Notes under the pieces: generated by a model
Told to the model about the DNA's origin: nothing
Databases searched by the model: none
The model's input: only the letters and a program-made list of their open reading frames with translations
Position numbers and translations under genes: made by a program
Shown: positions 1 through 9,360 of the stretch, piece by piece
Layout: every line of letters begins with the position of its first letter
How positions within the stretch are numbered: position 1 is the stretch's first letter
From: Nostoc sp. NMS9
GTDB lineage: Bacteria > Cyanobacteriota > Cyanobacteriia > Cyanobacteriales > Nostocaceae
Assembly: GCF_017114995.1 (NCBI RefSeq)
Contig: NZ_JABXKL010000108.1
Location: 89,774 to 153,773 of the forward strand
Reading direction: 5' to 3'
DNA: 64,000 nt

Positions 1-3000
1 CGATAGATGCCACAGGGGACTTTGTTATTTCCTGGCAAAGCTATTATCAGGACGGGTCTTACTTGGGCATATATGCCCAACGCTACAACAGTGCTGGGAT
101 GGCTGTTGGGGTCGAATTCCAAGTCAATACCCACACCGACAGCTTTCAAAAGAACCCCACAGTAGCGATGGATGCCACTGGGGACTTTATCATTTCCTGG
201 CAAAGCCTTGGTCAGGACGGATCTAACTATGGCATATATGCCCAACGCTACACCAGTGCTGGGATGGCTGTTGGGGTCGAATTCCAAGTCAATACTCACG
301 CTGACGGCAATCAATATAACCCCACAGTAGCGATGGATGCAGATGGGGACTTTATCATTTCCTGGACTAGCGATAGTCAGGATGGATCTATCGATGGCAT
401 ATATGCCCAACGCTACAACAGTTCTGGGGTAGCTATTGGGGGCGAATTTCAGGTCAATAACTACACCAACAACTCTCAAAATAACCCTACAGTGGCGATG
501 GATGCCACTGGGGACTTTGTTATTTCCTGGCAAAGTAATGTTCAGGACGGGTCTGGCTTTGGGATATATGCACAACTAAACAATAACAGTGGGGTTCCTC
601 CGACAATTACCTCTGGTTCTGCCTCTGCCCTGACATACACTGAGAACGCCACTACAGCTATCGACTCAGGCATCACCGTCAGCGACACAGACTCCCCCAA
701 CCTGGCTAGTGCCACTGTCAAGATTACTAATGGTTTTGTCTCTGGTGAAGACATCCTCGCCTTCACCAACCAAAATGGGATTACCGGCAGCTACAACAGC
801 AGTACAGGAGTCTTAACCTTAATCGGCAGTGCCACCGTTGCTAACTATCAAACTGCACTGCGTTCCATTACTTATAACAACAGCAGCGACAACCCCAGTA
901 CTACACCTCGTACCGTTAGCTTTCTAGTTAATGATGGGACTGCTAATAGTATTGCCGTTACCCGCAATATTAATATTACGTCGGTAAATGATGTAGCCAT
1001 CGCTACTGCCACGAGTTCTGCCTTATCATATACCGAGAACGCAACTACAGTACTTGACTCAGGCATCACCGTCAGCGACGTAGATTCCCCCAACCTGGTT
1101 AGTGCTACCATCAGCATTACCAATGGTTTCACCTCTGCTCAAGACACTCTCGCCTTCACCAACCAAAATGGGATTACCGGCAGCTACAACAGCAGTACAG
1201 GAGTCTTAACCTTAATCGGCAGTGCCACCGTTGCTAACTATCAAACTGCACTGCGTTCCATTACTTATACCAACAGCAGTGATAACCCCAGTACTATACC
1301 TCGTACCGTCAGCTTTCTAGTTAATGATGGGACTGCTAATAGTACTGCCGTTACCCGGAATATTAATATTACGGTAGTTAATGATGCACCCGTTGCTACT
1401 GCCACCAATTCTGCCCTAGTATACACTGAAAATGCTATTACACTCATTGACTCAGGTATCACCGTTAGTGACGTAGACTCCGCCAACCTGGCTAGTGCCA
1501 CCGTCAGCATTACCAATGGTTTTGTCTCTGCTCAAGATACTCTCGCCTTCACCAACCAAAATGGGATTATCGGCAGCTACAACAGTAGCACAGGTGTCTT
1601 AACTTTAACTGGCAGTGCCACTGTTGCTAATTATCAAACTGCACTGCGTTCCATTACTTATACCAACAGTAGTGATAACCCCAGTACGATACCTCGTACC
1701 GTCAGCTTTCTAGTTAATGATGGTACGGCTAATAGTGCCGTCGTTACCCGCAATATTAATATTACGGCAGTGAATGATGCTCCCGTTGCTGTTAACGACA
1801 GCATTACCACAAATAAAAACACACCTATTATCATTAATGCTACTAATCTGTTGAGCAATGATACAGATGTCGATGTTAGTGACGTATTGAGTATTACTGG
1901 CTTGACTCAACCTAGCCAAGGAAGCTTACTTAACAACAACAACGGTACTTACACTTACACGCCTGTCCAAAACTATTATGGTTCTGACGGCTTTACTTAC
2001 ACCATAAGTGATGGGCATGGAGGCAGTAGTACTGCAACTGTCAACTTGACTATTAATCAAATCACTCCTCCGATTAATGGCACTTCAGGTGCAGACACCC
2101 TGACTGGTACGGTGAATATGGATATCATCTCAGGATTGCAGGGCAATGACACGCTCCAAGGACTAGGTGATAACGACACTCTCGATGGCAGTGATGGAAA
2201 TGATTCCTTAGATGGTGGTGCAGGAGCTGATAGTCTCATCGGTGGTAAAGGCAATGATACTTACATCGTAGACAATCTGAGCGATTCGATTACTGAAGGC
2301 TTAAATGCAGGCACAGATTTAGTCAAGTCTTCGGTGAGTTGGGTGTTGGGAAATAACGTAGAGAACTTGACCCTAACTGGAACCGAGGCAATCAATGGTA
2401 CTGGTAACAGTCTTAATAATATCTTGATTGGAAATACTGCCGCTAATATCTTGAGTGGAGAAGGTGGTAACGATAACCTCTTTGGTGATTCAGGTAATGA
2501 CACCTTGTTGGGCGGTGCAGGCAATGACACCTTAGATGGAGGGTTGGGAGCTGATAGTCTTGATGGTGGAATCGGTAATGACACTTACATCGTAGATAAC
2601 GTCAACGATATTATTATCGAAGGCTTAAATGCAGGCACAGATTTAGTTAAGTCTTCGGTGAATTGGGTGTTGACAAATAATCTGGAGAACTTGACCCTGG
2701 CTGGAAGTGGGGCAATCAATGGTACTGGTAACAGCCTTAAGAACATTCTGATAGGAAATACTGGCGCTAACATCTTGAACGGAGAAGATGGCAACGATAG
2801 CCTAATTGGTGGTTCCGGCAATGACACCTTGTTAGGTGGTGCAGACAATGACACCTTGGATGGAGGTTTAGGGGCTGATAGTTTTAATGGTGGAGCTGGC
2901 AATGATACTTACATCGTAGACAACCTGAACGACTCGATTACTGAAAGCTCAGATATAGGCATAGATTTAGTTAAGTCTTCGGTGAATTGGGTGTTGGCAA

Positions 3001-3863
3001 ATAACCTGGAGAACTTGACCCTGACTGGAAGCGGGGCAATCAATGGTACTGGTAATAGCCTTAATAACATCCTGACGGGAAATACTGGTGCTAACACATT
3101 AACAGGAGGAGATGGCAATGATAGCCTCTTTGGTAGCTCAGGTAATGACACCTTGTTAGGCGGTGCAGGCGATGACACCTTGAATGGAGGTGTAGGGACT
3201 GACAGTCTTGATGGTGGAGTCGGCAATGACATTTACACTGTAGACAACCTGAACGATAGTATTATTGAAGACTTAAATGCAGGCACAGATTTAGTCAATT
3301 CTTCGGTGAATTGGGTGTTGGGAAATAACCTGGAGAATTTGACTCTGAGTGGAAGTGGGGCAATCAATGGTACTGGTAACAGCCTTAATAACATCCTGAC
3401 GGGAAATACTGGTGCTAACACCTTAACAGGAGGAGATGGCAATGATAGCCTCTTTGGTAACTCAGGCAATGACACCTTGTTCGGTGGTGCAGGTGACGAT
3501 CTAATCGCTGGTGGAGTTGGTCGAGATGTATTAACTGGTGGAACTGGGCAAGATAACTTCAACCTAACTGGTAGCCGTACTGGAGGGTATGATACGATCG
3601 CTGATTTTACTCTTGGAGAGGATACTATCTTGATTTCCAAGGCTGAATTCGGACTGGTTCAATCTCAAAATACGACGCTCGATTCGGGCTTGTTTCGACT
3701 TGGTACCAGTGCGATCGCAGGAAGCGATCGCTTTATCTACGATCAAACTACGGGTAATCTTTTCTTTGACGCAGATGGGATTGGTAAGACTGCACAAGTT
3801 CAAATTGCCCAGTTCTCCAATCAGGCAGTGCTTAGTAGTGCAAATATTACTGTCATTGCCTAA
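1..3863 (+). CDS. Large RTX/cadherin-like repeat protein, 5' end outside window
   Basis: The reading frame is open from base 3, so the N-terminus lies upstream. Three kinds of repeat follow one another. First come 55-residue units (GIYAQRY...NPTVAMDATGDF) starting near 66, 231 and 396. Then come three units of about 131 residues (YTENAT..DSGITVSD) near 634, 1029 and 1422, which resemble cadherin/VCBS-like modules, and one cadherin-like module (NDAPVAVNDS) near 1767-2055. From about 2073 to 3540 there are blocks of GGxGxDxL RTX nonapeptides, arranged in four supra-repeats of about 110 residues. The end (3541-3860) is the FNLTGSR...DTIADFTLGED...FFDADG tail often seen after RTX blocks in cyanobacteria. 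RTX proteins bind calcium and usually leave by type I secretion with a C-terminal signal. There is no catalytic domain in the visible part. Likely a surface or exported adhesin-like protein. Confidence 0.9.
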   Translation, partial: IDATGDFVISWQSYYQDGSYLGIYAQRYNSAGMAVGVEFQVNTHTDSFQKNPTVAMDATGDFIISWQSLGQDGSNYGIYAQRYTSAGMAVGVEFQVNTHADGNQYNPTVAMDADGDFIISWTSDSQDGSIDGIYAQRYNSSGVAIGGEFQVNNYTNNSQNNPTVAMDATGDFVISWQSNVQDGSGFGIYAQLNNNSGVPPTITSGSASALTYTENATTAIDSGITVSDTDSPNLASATVKITNGFVSGEDILAFTNQNGITGSYNSSTGVLTLIGSATVANYQTALRSITYNNSSDNPSTTPRTVSFLVNDGTANSIAVTRNINITSVNDVAIATATSSALSYTENATTVLDSGITVSDVDSPNLVSATISITNGFTSAQDTLAFTNQNGITGSYNSSTGVLTLIGSATVANYQTALRSITYTNSSDNPSTIPRTVSFLVNDGTANSTAVTRNINITVVNDAPVATATNSALVYTENAITLIDSGITVSDVDSANLASATVSITNGFVSAQDTLAFTNQNGIIGSYNSSTGVLTLTGSATVANYQTALRSITYTNSSDNPSTIPRTVSFLVNDGTANSAVVTRNINITAVNDAPVAVNDSITTNKNTPIIINATNLLSNDTDVDVSDVLSITGLTQPSQGSLLNNNNGTYTYTPVQNYYGSDGFTYTISDGHGGSSTATVNLTINQITPPINGTSGADTLTGTVNMDIISGLQGNDTLQGLGDNDTLDGSDGNDSLDGGAGADSLIGGKGNDTYIVDNLSDSITEGLNAGTDLVKSSVSWVLGNNVENLTLTGTEAINGTGNSLNNILIGNTAANILSGEGGNDNLFGDSGNDTLLGGAGNDTLDGGLGADSLDGGIGNDTYIVDNVNDIIIEGLNAGTDLVKSSVNWVLTNNLENLTLAGSGAINGTGNSLKNILIGNTGANILNGEDGNDSLIGGSGNDTLLGGADNDTLDGGLGADSFNGGAGNDTYIVDNLNDSITESSDIGIDLVKSSVNWVLANNLENLTLTGSGAINGTGNSLNNILTGNTGANTLTGGDGNDSLFGSSGNDTLLGGAGDDTLNGGVGTDSLDGGVGNDIYTVDNLNDSIIEDLNAGTDLVNSSVNWVLGNNLENLTLSGSGAINGTGNSLNNILTGNTGANTLTGGDGNDSLFGNSGNDTLFGGAGDDLIAGGVGRDVLTGGTGQDNFNLTGSRTGGYDTIADFTLGEDTILISKAEFGLVQSQNTTLDSGLFRLGTSAIAGSDRFIYDQTTGNLFFDADGIGKTAQVQIAQFSNQAVLSSANITVIA

Positions 3864-3890
3864 CGAAAGCTAACTATAGCAAGCATCTAG

Positions 3891-3933
3891 AGATTACCCA
3901 GTAAGAGACAGATCAACTCTTGCTGGGTAATCT
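3891..3933. terminator. Strong stem-loop after the RTX gene
   Basis: A 17-bp stem (11 perfect pairs, AGATTACCCAG/CTGGGTAATCT, then 6 more with one G-T) closes a 9-base loop, 27 bases after the RTX stop. No T-run follows on either strand, so it is a candidate terminator or RNA 3' end rather than a textbook intrinsic terminator. It lies between convergent genes and could serve both. Confidence 0.5.
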
Positions 3934-3973
3934 GTCATAAATACACATTTGAGTGCAACACAACTACAAACTT

Positions 3974-4408
3974 TTAACTTTCCTCTTGGGAATAACCGTT
4001 TTTCTCGCGTTTGAGGCTTTCTTCTAAGGCTTGAATTTGCTCGCGTCTGGCTTCCAACTCTAAAGAACGCCTTGCTAAGTCTTGGTTTTGCAACGTCAGG
4101 GATTGTCGCCAATGTTCTGCTCGCTCGGCCTCATGCTGCAAAAATTCTGGGGTAATGCCGATGGTGAGGTAGTTTTGTACCAGATGCAGTACCCAGTTAG
4201 TCGCGTCTTCTAGTCTTTCAATATCGCCTGTAGGAGAAAGTTCTACTAGAACAAGTAAGTTCTCACTCATGATCTTTCCCTTTCCAAGCAGAATGAAAGC
4301 TTCTTCGGGAATTATCGCCCACAAGTTATCAGCTTCTTGACGCGCCAATAAGCGTAACTGGTGCTGGTCTAAAAAATCGTTTTTACGCACCTGGGCTAGA
4401 TATAGCAT
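3974..4408 (-). CDS. Conserved-type hypothetical protein with C-terminal coiled coil
   Basis: I do not recognise a named family. The product is about 144 residues. The first two thirds look globular (LLARQEADNLWAII, LLVLVELSPTG), and the last 50 residues are a charged, Q/E/R-rich helix (RRSLELEARREQIQALEE) typical of a coiled coil. No signal peptide or membrane segment is visible. The frame could start 8 codons further up at 4432, but those codons (NWSEAT) come from a dispersed repeat ending in ATTCAAA heptamers, so I prefer the ATG at 4408. It is downstream of and co-directional with valS, but separated from it by repeats, so co-transcription is uncertain. Confidence 0.6.
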   Translation of the reverse strand: MLYLAQVRKNDFLDQHQLRLLARQEADNLWAIIPEEAFILLGKGKIMSENLLVLVELSPTGDIERLEDATNWVLHLVQNYLTIGITPEFLQHEAERAEHWRQSLTLQNQDLARRSLELEARREQIQALEESLKREKNGYSQEES

Positions 4409-4426
4409 GAGGGTCGCTTCGCTCCA

Positions 4427-4454
4427 ATTCAAAATTCAAAATTCAAAATTCAAA
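4427..4454. repeat. Tandem heptamer ATTCAAA x4
   Basis: Four perfect copies of ATTCAAA, preceded by a GTCGCTTCGCTCCA-type dispersed repeat end. A related copy of the whole arrangement (GCGTCGCTTCGC, later ATTCAAA x2) lies near 17990-18045. This is the short tandemly repeated repetitive (STRR) class of filamentous cyanobacteria. Confidence 0.8.
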
Positions 4455-4508
4455 AAAAATTTAATAAAAAATTAAGTGCCAGAATGGATATTTGGATCTT
4501 GTTAATTG

Positions 4509-4552
4509 GTAATGGGTAATTGGGAATTATTAACACTCCCATTACCCATTAC
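4509..4552. repeat. Imperfect inverted repeat downstream of valS
   Basis: GTAATGGGTAAT(T)GGGA at 4509-4525 pairs with TCCCATTACCCATTAC at 4537-4552, leaving one bulged base and an 11-base loop. It begins 28 bases past the valS stop, on its transcribed side, so it may act as an RNA 3' end. There is no T-run, and it is built from the same NNTTACCCAT words that recur between genes here. Confidence 0.45.
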
Positions 4553-4579
4553 AGTTATCCTAAGCCACGCAGGCGATGC

Positions 4580-7564
4580 CTACATTAACCCCTTAAGGCG
4601 ATCGCGCAAAATTTCAGCTTGCTTCTGTGCTTCTGCTAAGGCATCCCGCGCTCCCTGTACCACGTCGGCTCTAGCTCTATCTACGAAACTAGGATTGTTT
4701 AATCTGGTACTCAGGGATTGAACTTCGGCTTCAGCTTTGCTCAAGCTTTTTTCTAGCTTGGCACGTACAACTTCAATATCTACCACACCGCTCAGAGGAA
4801 TTAGCACTTGTATTGTACCAATTACACCTGCGATCGCATTTTCTGATTCTTGTGATTGTTCTAATTCTTTCTGCGGGAAAATGCGGCTCCATAACCTAAG
4901 TCTCGCTTGAGCAGTTAGTAAATTTTGGCTAATAAACCAAGCTGTGTAACCAAAACCAACTAGTTCAAAGAAAGTTCCGACCAGCAAAGTGTCATCAATG
5001 GCATAACCCACAGCTAAACCCAATCTACCAAATACAATCGCTACAATAATTAAGCCAATTGTCTTCAAACCCCTTTGAGGTTTTTTAACTGCAACAGTTT
5101 GCTTTTCTTGCTTGTCAGTAATGGTTAAAGTCTCAACCTTCGCCAAATCTTTTATATAAGACTGTCCACCAGTGAGAATTTCCCGCTCCTTCTCGCTTTC
5201 AGTTTGCAAATTCGCTATCACTTTTACCCCTGGTTTAATATCCGCCTCAGCTCGCAAATTCCGAATTGTGCGGATAGTACCAATTAGTAATTCAAATTGT
5301 TCTTCTAAAGCTTGATCAATTAGATTTGCATCTACCTGGGGATAGATTTGTAACGGTAAAGTTTGCAGGGAATCTGCTGATTGTTGGGTAAGAGTTTGCC
5401 AAATTTCTTCGGTAATATGAGGCATGAAGGGATGAAGCAGTTTCATAATCCCTTCCAGTATGTAGCCGAGGGTTTGCTGCGCTACCCGCCGCGATGCTGG
5501 ATCGGCATCTGCTTGCAATCTGGATTTCACCAGTTCAATATACTGGTCGCAGAAATCACCCCAGATGAATTCGTAGAGTCCTTTTGCTGCTTCCCCTAAA
5601 CCGTAATTATCGATGTAATCGGTGGTTTGTTTGACAACTTGATGATACCGCGAGATAATCCAGCGATCGCTCAATTCGATAGCTACTGGGTTCCCCAATT
5701 GTTGCGGTGTTTGTCCATCCAAATTCATCATCACAAACCGGGCAGCATTCCACAACTTGTTTGCAAAGTTGCGAGATGCCTCTACTGATGCTGATTCATC
5801 CTTTTTGCGATCGTACTCCAACCGGATATTTTGTCCAGCCCCTGCAACTTCCCTAATTAGGGTATAGCGCAGGGCATCAGTACCATATTTGTCAATTAAT
5901 AACAACGGGTCAATGCCATTACCTTTGCTCTTTCCCATCTTTTGACCTTTTTCATCCAGCACCAAGCCGTGGATGTAAACTGTTTGGAAAGGCATTTGTC
6001 CGGTAAAATGTCCAGCCATCATGGTCATTCTGGCAACCCAGAAAAAGATGATGTCAAAGCCTGTCACCAAAGTAGTAGTCGGGTAGTAAGTTGCTAAATC
6101 TTGAGTTTGTTCCGGCCAGCCCAAAGTCGAAAATGGCCAGAGTCCAGAAGAAAACCAAGTATCTAGTACATCTGGGTCTTGTTCTAACTTGACATTTTCG
6201 CCAAATTCTGATTTAGCCTTCTCCCAAGCTTCAGTTTCCGATTTCGCCACCACAAAGGGCGTATTATCGGTTATTTGCCCATCCGTTTCACTAACAGCGT
6301 ACCAAGCAGGAATTCGGTGTCCCCACCATAATTGGCGAGAGATGCACCAATCATTGAGTTTTACTAGCCAATCACGATAGACCTTTGTCCAGCTTTGGGG
6401 GACAAACCTTGGAGAAGTTTGCTGGTCGAGGAATTCGAGAGTGTTGTCAGCGAGGGGGCGAATTTTGACGAACCACTGAGTCGAGAGGAGAGGTTCAATA
6501 GGTACTTTACCGCGATCGCTGTATGGAACGGTATGTTTATAATTTTCTATCTTCACCAGAAAGCCATCTGCCTCTAAGCGAGAAACCACATTCTTTCTAG
6601 CAACAAAGCGGTCTTGTCCTTGAAACTCCCCGGCATTGGCGTTGAGAGTGCCGTCTTTATTCATGATGTTGATTAACGGCAGATTGTGACGCTTACCCAT
6701 GTCAAAATCGTTCGGGTCATGGGCGGGAGTTATTTTCACGCAACCCGTGCCAAAGGTGGGATCAACAAATTCATCGCCAATGATCGGAATTTCTCGGTGT
6801 AAAATTGGCAGAGTTACAGTTTTGCCGATGAGATGTTTGTAGCGATCGTCATTGGGATTAACTGCTACAGCCGTATCACCCAGCATCGTTTCTGGTCTAG
6901 TTGTCGCCACCTCTACAAAACCAGAACCATCAGTGAGAGGATAGCGGAAGTGCCAGAGATTTCCATTCACTTCTTGATTTTCTACTTCCACGTCAGACAC
7001 AGCCGACTGAGAAGCAGGACACCAGTTAACTAAATATTCACCACGATAAATTAAGCCTTCCTCGTAAAGGCGAGTAAATGCCTCGACAACAGCTTTAGAT
7101 AAACCCTCATCCAGGGTAAACCTTTCCCGCGACCAGTCCACCGAGACACCCAAACGTCGTAGCTGATTAAGAATTGTTCCCTCAGACTCCGCCTTCCATT
7201 GCCAAGCGCGTTCTAGGAACTTTTCGCGCCCCAACTCGTAGCGAGTTTTCCCCTCTGTCTTGAGTTGCTTTTCCAGCATACTATGCACAGCAATGCTGGC
7301 GTGGTCAGTTCCCGGTAGCCATAGGGTATTGCGCCCCTGCATCCGGTGGTAGCGCACAAGGGTATCAATCAACGCACTTTCAAAAGCGTGACCCATGTGT
7401 AAGCTACCGGTGACATTCGGCGGGGGAATGACGATGCAGTAGGGTTCGCCGCCTTTATTGGGGTCAGCTTTGTAAACTTGGTTGTCTTCCCAGAATTTTT
7501 GCCACTTGGCTTCAGTGGAAAAAGGGTCGTAGAGACTGGGGAGATTGGGAATGGTTGCGGTCAT
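4580..7564 (-). CDS. valS: Valyl-tRNA synthetase with inserted CAAD membrane domain
   Basis: This class I synthetase charges tRNA-Val. Near the N-terminus PPPNVTGSLHMGH holds the HIGH-type motif (residues 56-59), followed by the editing domain (WCPASQSAVSDVEVE, TTRPETMLGDTAV), the WWGHRIP region, and the second signature, which here reads KMGKS instead of the usual KMSKS (about 5924-5941). About residues 827-908 form a CAAD domain: a basic lead-in, then two hydrophobic segments (TIGLIIVAIVFGRLGL and GTFFELVGFGYTAWF). It is inserted just before the C-terminal GVIGTIQVLIPLSG and tRNA-binding coiled-coil arm. CAAD is known only from cyanobacteria and plastids and anchors synthetases to membranes. 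The frame can be opened at a TTG (7573), but the ATG at 7564 gives the family's usual MTATIPNLPSLYDP start and 994 residues. Confidence 0.97.
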   Translation of the reverse strand: MTATIPNLPSLYDPFSTEAKWQKFWEDNQVYKADPNKGGEPYCIVIPPPNVTGSLHMGHAFESALIDTLVRYHRMQGRNTLWLPGTDHASIAVHSMLEKQLKTEGKTRYELGREKFLERAWQWKAESEGTILNQLRRLGVSVDWSRERFTLDEGLSKAVVEAFTRLYEEGLIYRGEYLVNWCPASQSAVSDVEVENQEVNGNLWHFRYPLTDGSGFVEVATTRPETMLGDTAVAVNPNDDRYKHLIGKTVTLPILHREIPIIGDEFVDPTFGTGCVKITPAHDPNDFDMGKRHNLPLINIMNKDGTLNANAGEFQGQDRFVARKNVVSRLEADGFLVKIENYKHTVPYSDRGKVPIEPLLSTQWFVKIRPLADNTLEFLDQQTSPRFVPQSWTKVYRDWLVKLNDWCISRQLWWGHRIPAWYAVSETDGQITDNTPFVVAKSETEAWEKAKSEFGENVKLEQDPDVLDTWFSSGLWPFSTLGWPEQTQDLATYYPTTTLVTGFDIIFFWVARMTMMAGHFTGQMPFQTVYIHGLVLDEKGQKMGKSKGNGIDPLLLIDKYGTDALRYTLIREVAGAGQNIRLEYDRKKDESASVEASRNFANKLWNAARFVMMNLDGQTPQQLGNPVAIELSDRWIISRYHQVVKQTTDYIDNYGLGEAAKGLYEFIWGDFCDQYIELVKSRLQADADPASRRVAQQTLGYILEGIMKLLHPFMPHITEEIWQTLTQQSADSLQTLPLQIYPQVDANLIDQALEEQFELLIGTIRTIRNLRAEADIKPGVKVIANLQTESEKEREILTGGQSYIKDLAKVETLTITDKQEKQTVAVKKPQRGLKTIGLIIVAIVFGRLGLAVGYAIDDTLLVGTFFELVGFGYTAWFISQNLLTAQARLRLWSRIFPQKELEQSQESENAIAGVIGTIQVLIPLSGVVDIEVVRAKLEKSLSKAEAEVQSLSTRLNNPSFVDRARADVVQGARDALAEAQKQAEILRDRLKGLM

Positions 7565-7754
7565 GCGGGGCAAACTAACTATGGAAGGACTCTAATAAAT
7601 TTTGCCACAGGGTTGGAGAGGGTTTGTTTAGCAATTCTCGAAATCGTGGATATATCCCTTAAAAAATCTGAAAATACGAAATCTATTTTTGACCCTTGTA
7701 GTTATCTTGAATAAACTCCGTAGCTGACATCTGTATATTCGCTCAGAAAGACTC

Positions 7755-8060
7755 ATGAAATTGAAACCAGGTTTATTTCAACTCATCGTGTTAGTTATGA
7801 CTGTATCGCTACTTGCTTCTTGTGCGACAACCCCAGAAGCAAGACAGTCAGATTGCAGCTCCACAACGTCGCCAAACCAACAAGCCAATAACTGTTCTCC
7901 CTCATCGAATAGTAGCGGCAGATCGAGTGGTTACTCTGGTGGTAGTAGCATTAGAAGATCCGGTTATGGTAATTCATCGGAGGTCGGGACTTCCAGCGGT
8001 TCTTCCAACGGTCGTAGTGGTTTTGGTAGTTTCGGTCGCGGTGGTCATGCGGGTGGATAA
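7755..8060 (+). CDS. Small Ser/Gly-rich lipoprotein (YgiB-like position)
   Basis: The 101-residue product begins with a classic lipoprotein signal: MKLK, a hydrophobic stretch, and lipobox LLASC with Cys22. The rest is low-complexity Ser/Gly/Asn/Arg (SSGYSGGSS, GFGSFGRGGHAGG) with a second Cys pair. It is followed 7 bases later by a YgiC-like ATP-grasp gene. In enterobacteria the lipoprotein YgiB precedes YgiC, so the gene order is the main clue; sequence similarity beyond composition cannot be judged by eye. Expected to be anchored to a membrane facing the periplasm. Confidence 0.8.
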   Translation: MKLKPGLFQLIVLVMTVSLLASCATTPEARQSDCSSTTSPNQQANNCSPSSNSSGRSSGYSGGSSIRRSGYGNSSEVGTSSGSSNGRSGFGSFGRGGHAGG

Positions 8061-8067
8061 GAGAGTT

Positions 8068-9330
8068 ATGAATATTTTCAACAGTCCTCAACGAAAGCGT
8101 CTATTTCAGTCGATGAAAATGGGTTGGTACAACTTTGCTCCGATTGAAGAAGGAACAGGTATACCTCTAACTGACCAAGAAACACCTTACGCTCTTTATT
8201 ATTGCCATCAAGTTTTACCGCAGACCATACAAGAAATCCAGCAAGCATCGGAATTAGTCGGTAGTATTTTAACCCAAACGTGGAAAATTATTCGTACTCT
8301 TGATGAAGATACACTACTTTATTATGGATTTCCTGAAGCTACAATTAAGTTAGTTAAATATGACTTTCTCGCACCATTTTGTATGCGTCTTGATTGGTGC
8401 TGGAATCAAGACGCAGGGATAAAAAAAGTAGTAGAAACTAATCCCCAAACTCCTAGCTTTTGGTTTGAGTGTACAGATGGCAATAAAAAAGTCGCCAGAC
8501 ATTTTGGATTGCAAGAACCAGATTTAGATGCTCAAAAAATTTTAAAAATAACACTCAATCAACATGTCAATAGAGCCGCATTAATTTTGGGTAAACCAGT
8601 TACAGATTGTCGCGTAGCATTTACAGCTTTGAACAATGCCGAAGATTTAGGTACTATGCGATGGTTAAGCAATTACTTGGAGTCTAAAAGTGCCATCTTA
8701 CCTTTAGAATATCTTGGCATCAAAGATGGTGAATATCTATTTGATCGAAGAACACAAAAACCAATAGATATACTCTTTATGTGGTATCCAGTGGAATGGC
8801 TAATCTATGATACTGATGAAAAAGGTGAAAGATTATGGCCGGCTCTAGAGCAACTAATTTTTGAGAAGAAAATTGTGATTGTAAACTTTGGTTCTGCCTT
8901 TGCACTGCAACCAAAGAGTGTATTTGCCCTAATTACAGATTTGGGATATGACTTTTTTCCTGACAAAGATGCTGGGACAGTCTGGGAATATTTCCCTAAA
9001 ACATCATTGAGTGCAACAGCAATAGGTAATTCATACTTTGCCAAACCTATTTTAGGAAGAGAAGGTGAAGGAGGATTTGCAGTTAATTCAGGAAATATCT
9101 CTGTGCGTAGTAGTAATAATGACCCTTGGTATACACAACAGAATTATGTGTATCAAGAGTTATTAGAGTTTCCTAAATTAGAAATTGATGGCAAGTCGAT
9201 GACTCAGGTTTGGGGAGCATGGCTATATAACGATGGTAGTGATAAGTTTATACCTGGAGGTGTAGGAATCCGCCTTTCTGAAGGAGAAATTACAGATAAC
9301 TTATCCTATTGGTGTCCTATTGGATGCTAA
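8068..9330 (+). CDS. Glutathionylspermidine-synthase-like ATP-grasp protein (YgiC/YjfC family)
   Basis: The 420-residue protein has the features of the preATP-grasp ligase family that includes the synthetase half of E. coli Gss and the unlinked YgiC/YjfC proteins: MGWYNF..EEGTGIPLTDQETPY at the start, RLDWCWNQD, a central FMWYPVEWL, and an ATP-binding C-terminal part (FAKPILGREGEGG, YVYQELLEFP, GAWLYNDGSDKFIPGGVGIR). There is no amidase half. The true substrate is unknown; the family makes amide bonds with ATP. The ATG at 8068 follows the lipoprotein stop closely; the frame is open further upstream only as a shadow of that gene. The next gene (permease) starts 30 bases downstream, suggesting one transcript. 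Confidence 0.85.
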   Translation: MNIFNSPQRKRLFQSMKMGWYNFAPIEEGTGIPLTDQETPYALYYCHQVLPQTIQEIQQASELVGSILTQTWKIIRTLDEDTLLYYGFPEATIKLVKYDFLAPFCMRLDWCWNQDAGIKKVVETNPQTPSFWFECTDGNKKVARHFGLQEPDLDAQKILKITLNQHVNRAALILGKPVTDCRVAFTALNNAEDLGTMRWLSNYLESKSAILPLEYLGIKDGEYLFDRRTQKPIDILFMWYPVEWLIYDTDEKGERLWPALEQLIFEKKIVIVNFGSAFALQPKSVFALITDLGYDFFPDKDAGTVWEYFPKTSLSATAIGNSYFAKPILGREGEGGFAVNSGNISVRSSNNDPWYTQQNYVYQELLEFPKLEIDGKSMTQVWGAWLYNDGSDKFIPGGVGIRLSEGEITDNLSYWCPIGC

Positions 9331-9360
9331 TTTTAACAGCATCGAGAATTAGAGGCAAAT

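Noticed and set aside
542..3640. Long open frames on the minus strand opposite the RTX gene
   Set aside because: They mirror the repeat structure of the plus-strand gene (LPVPLIAPLP-type repeats) and have no start context or family resemblance.
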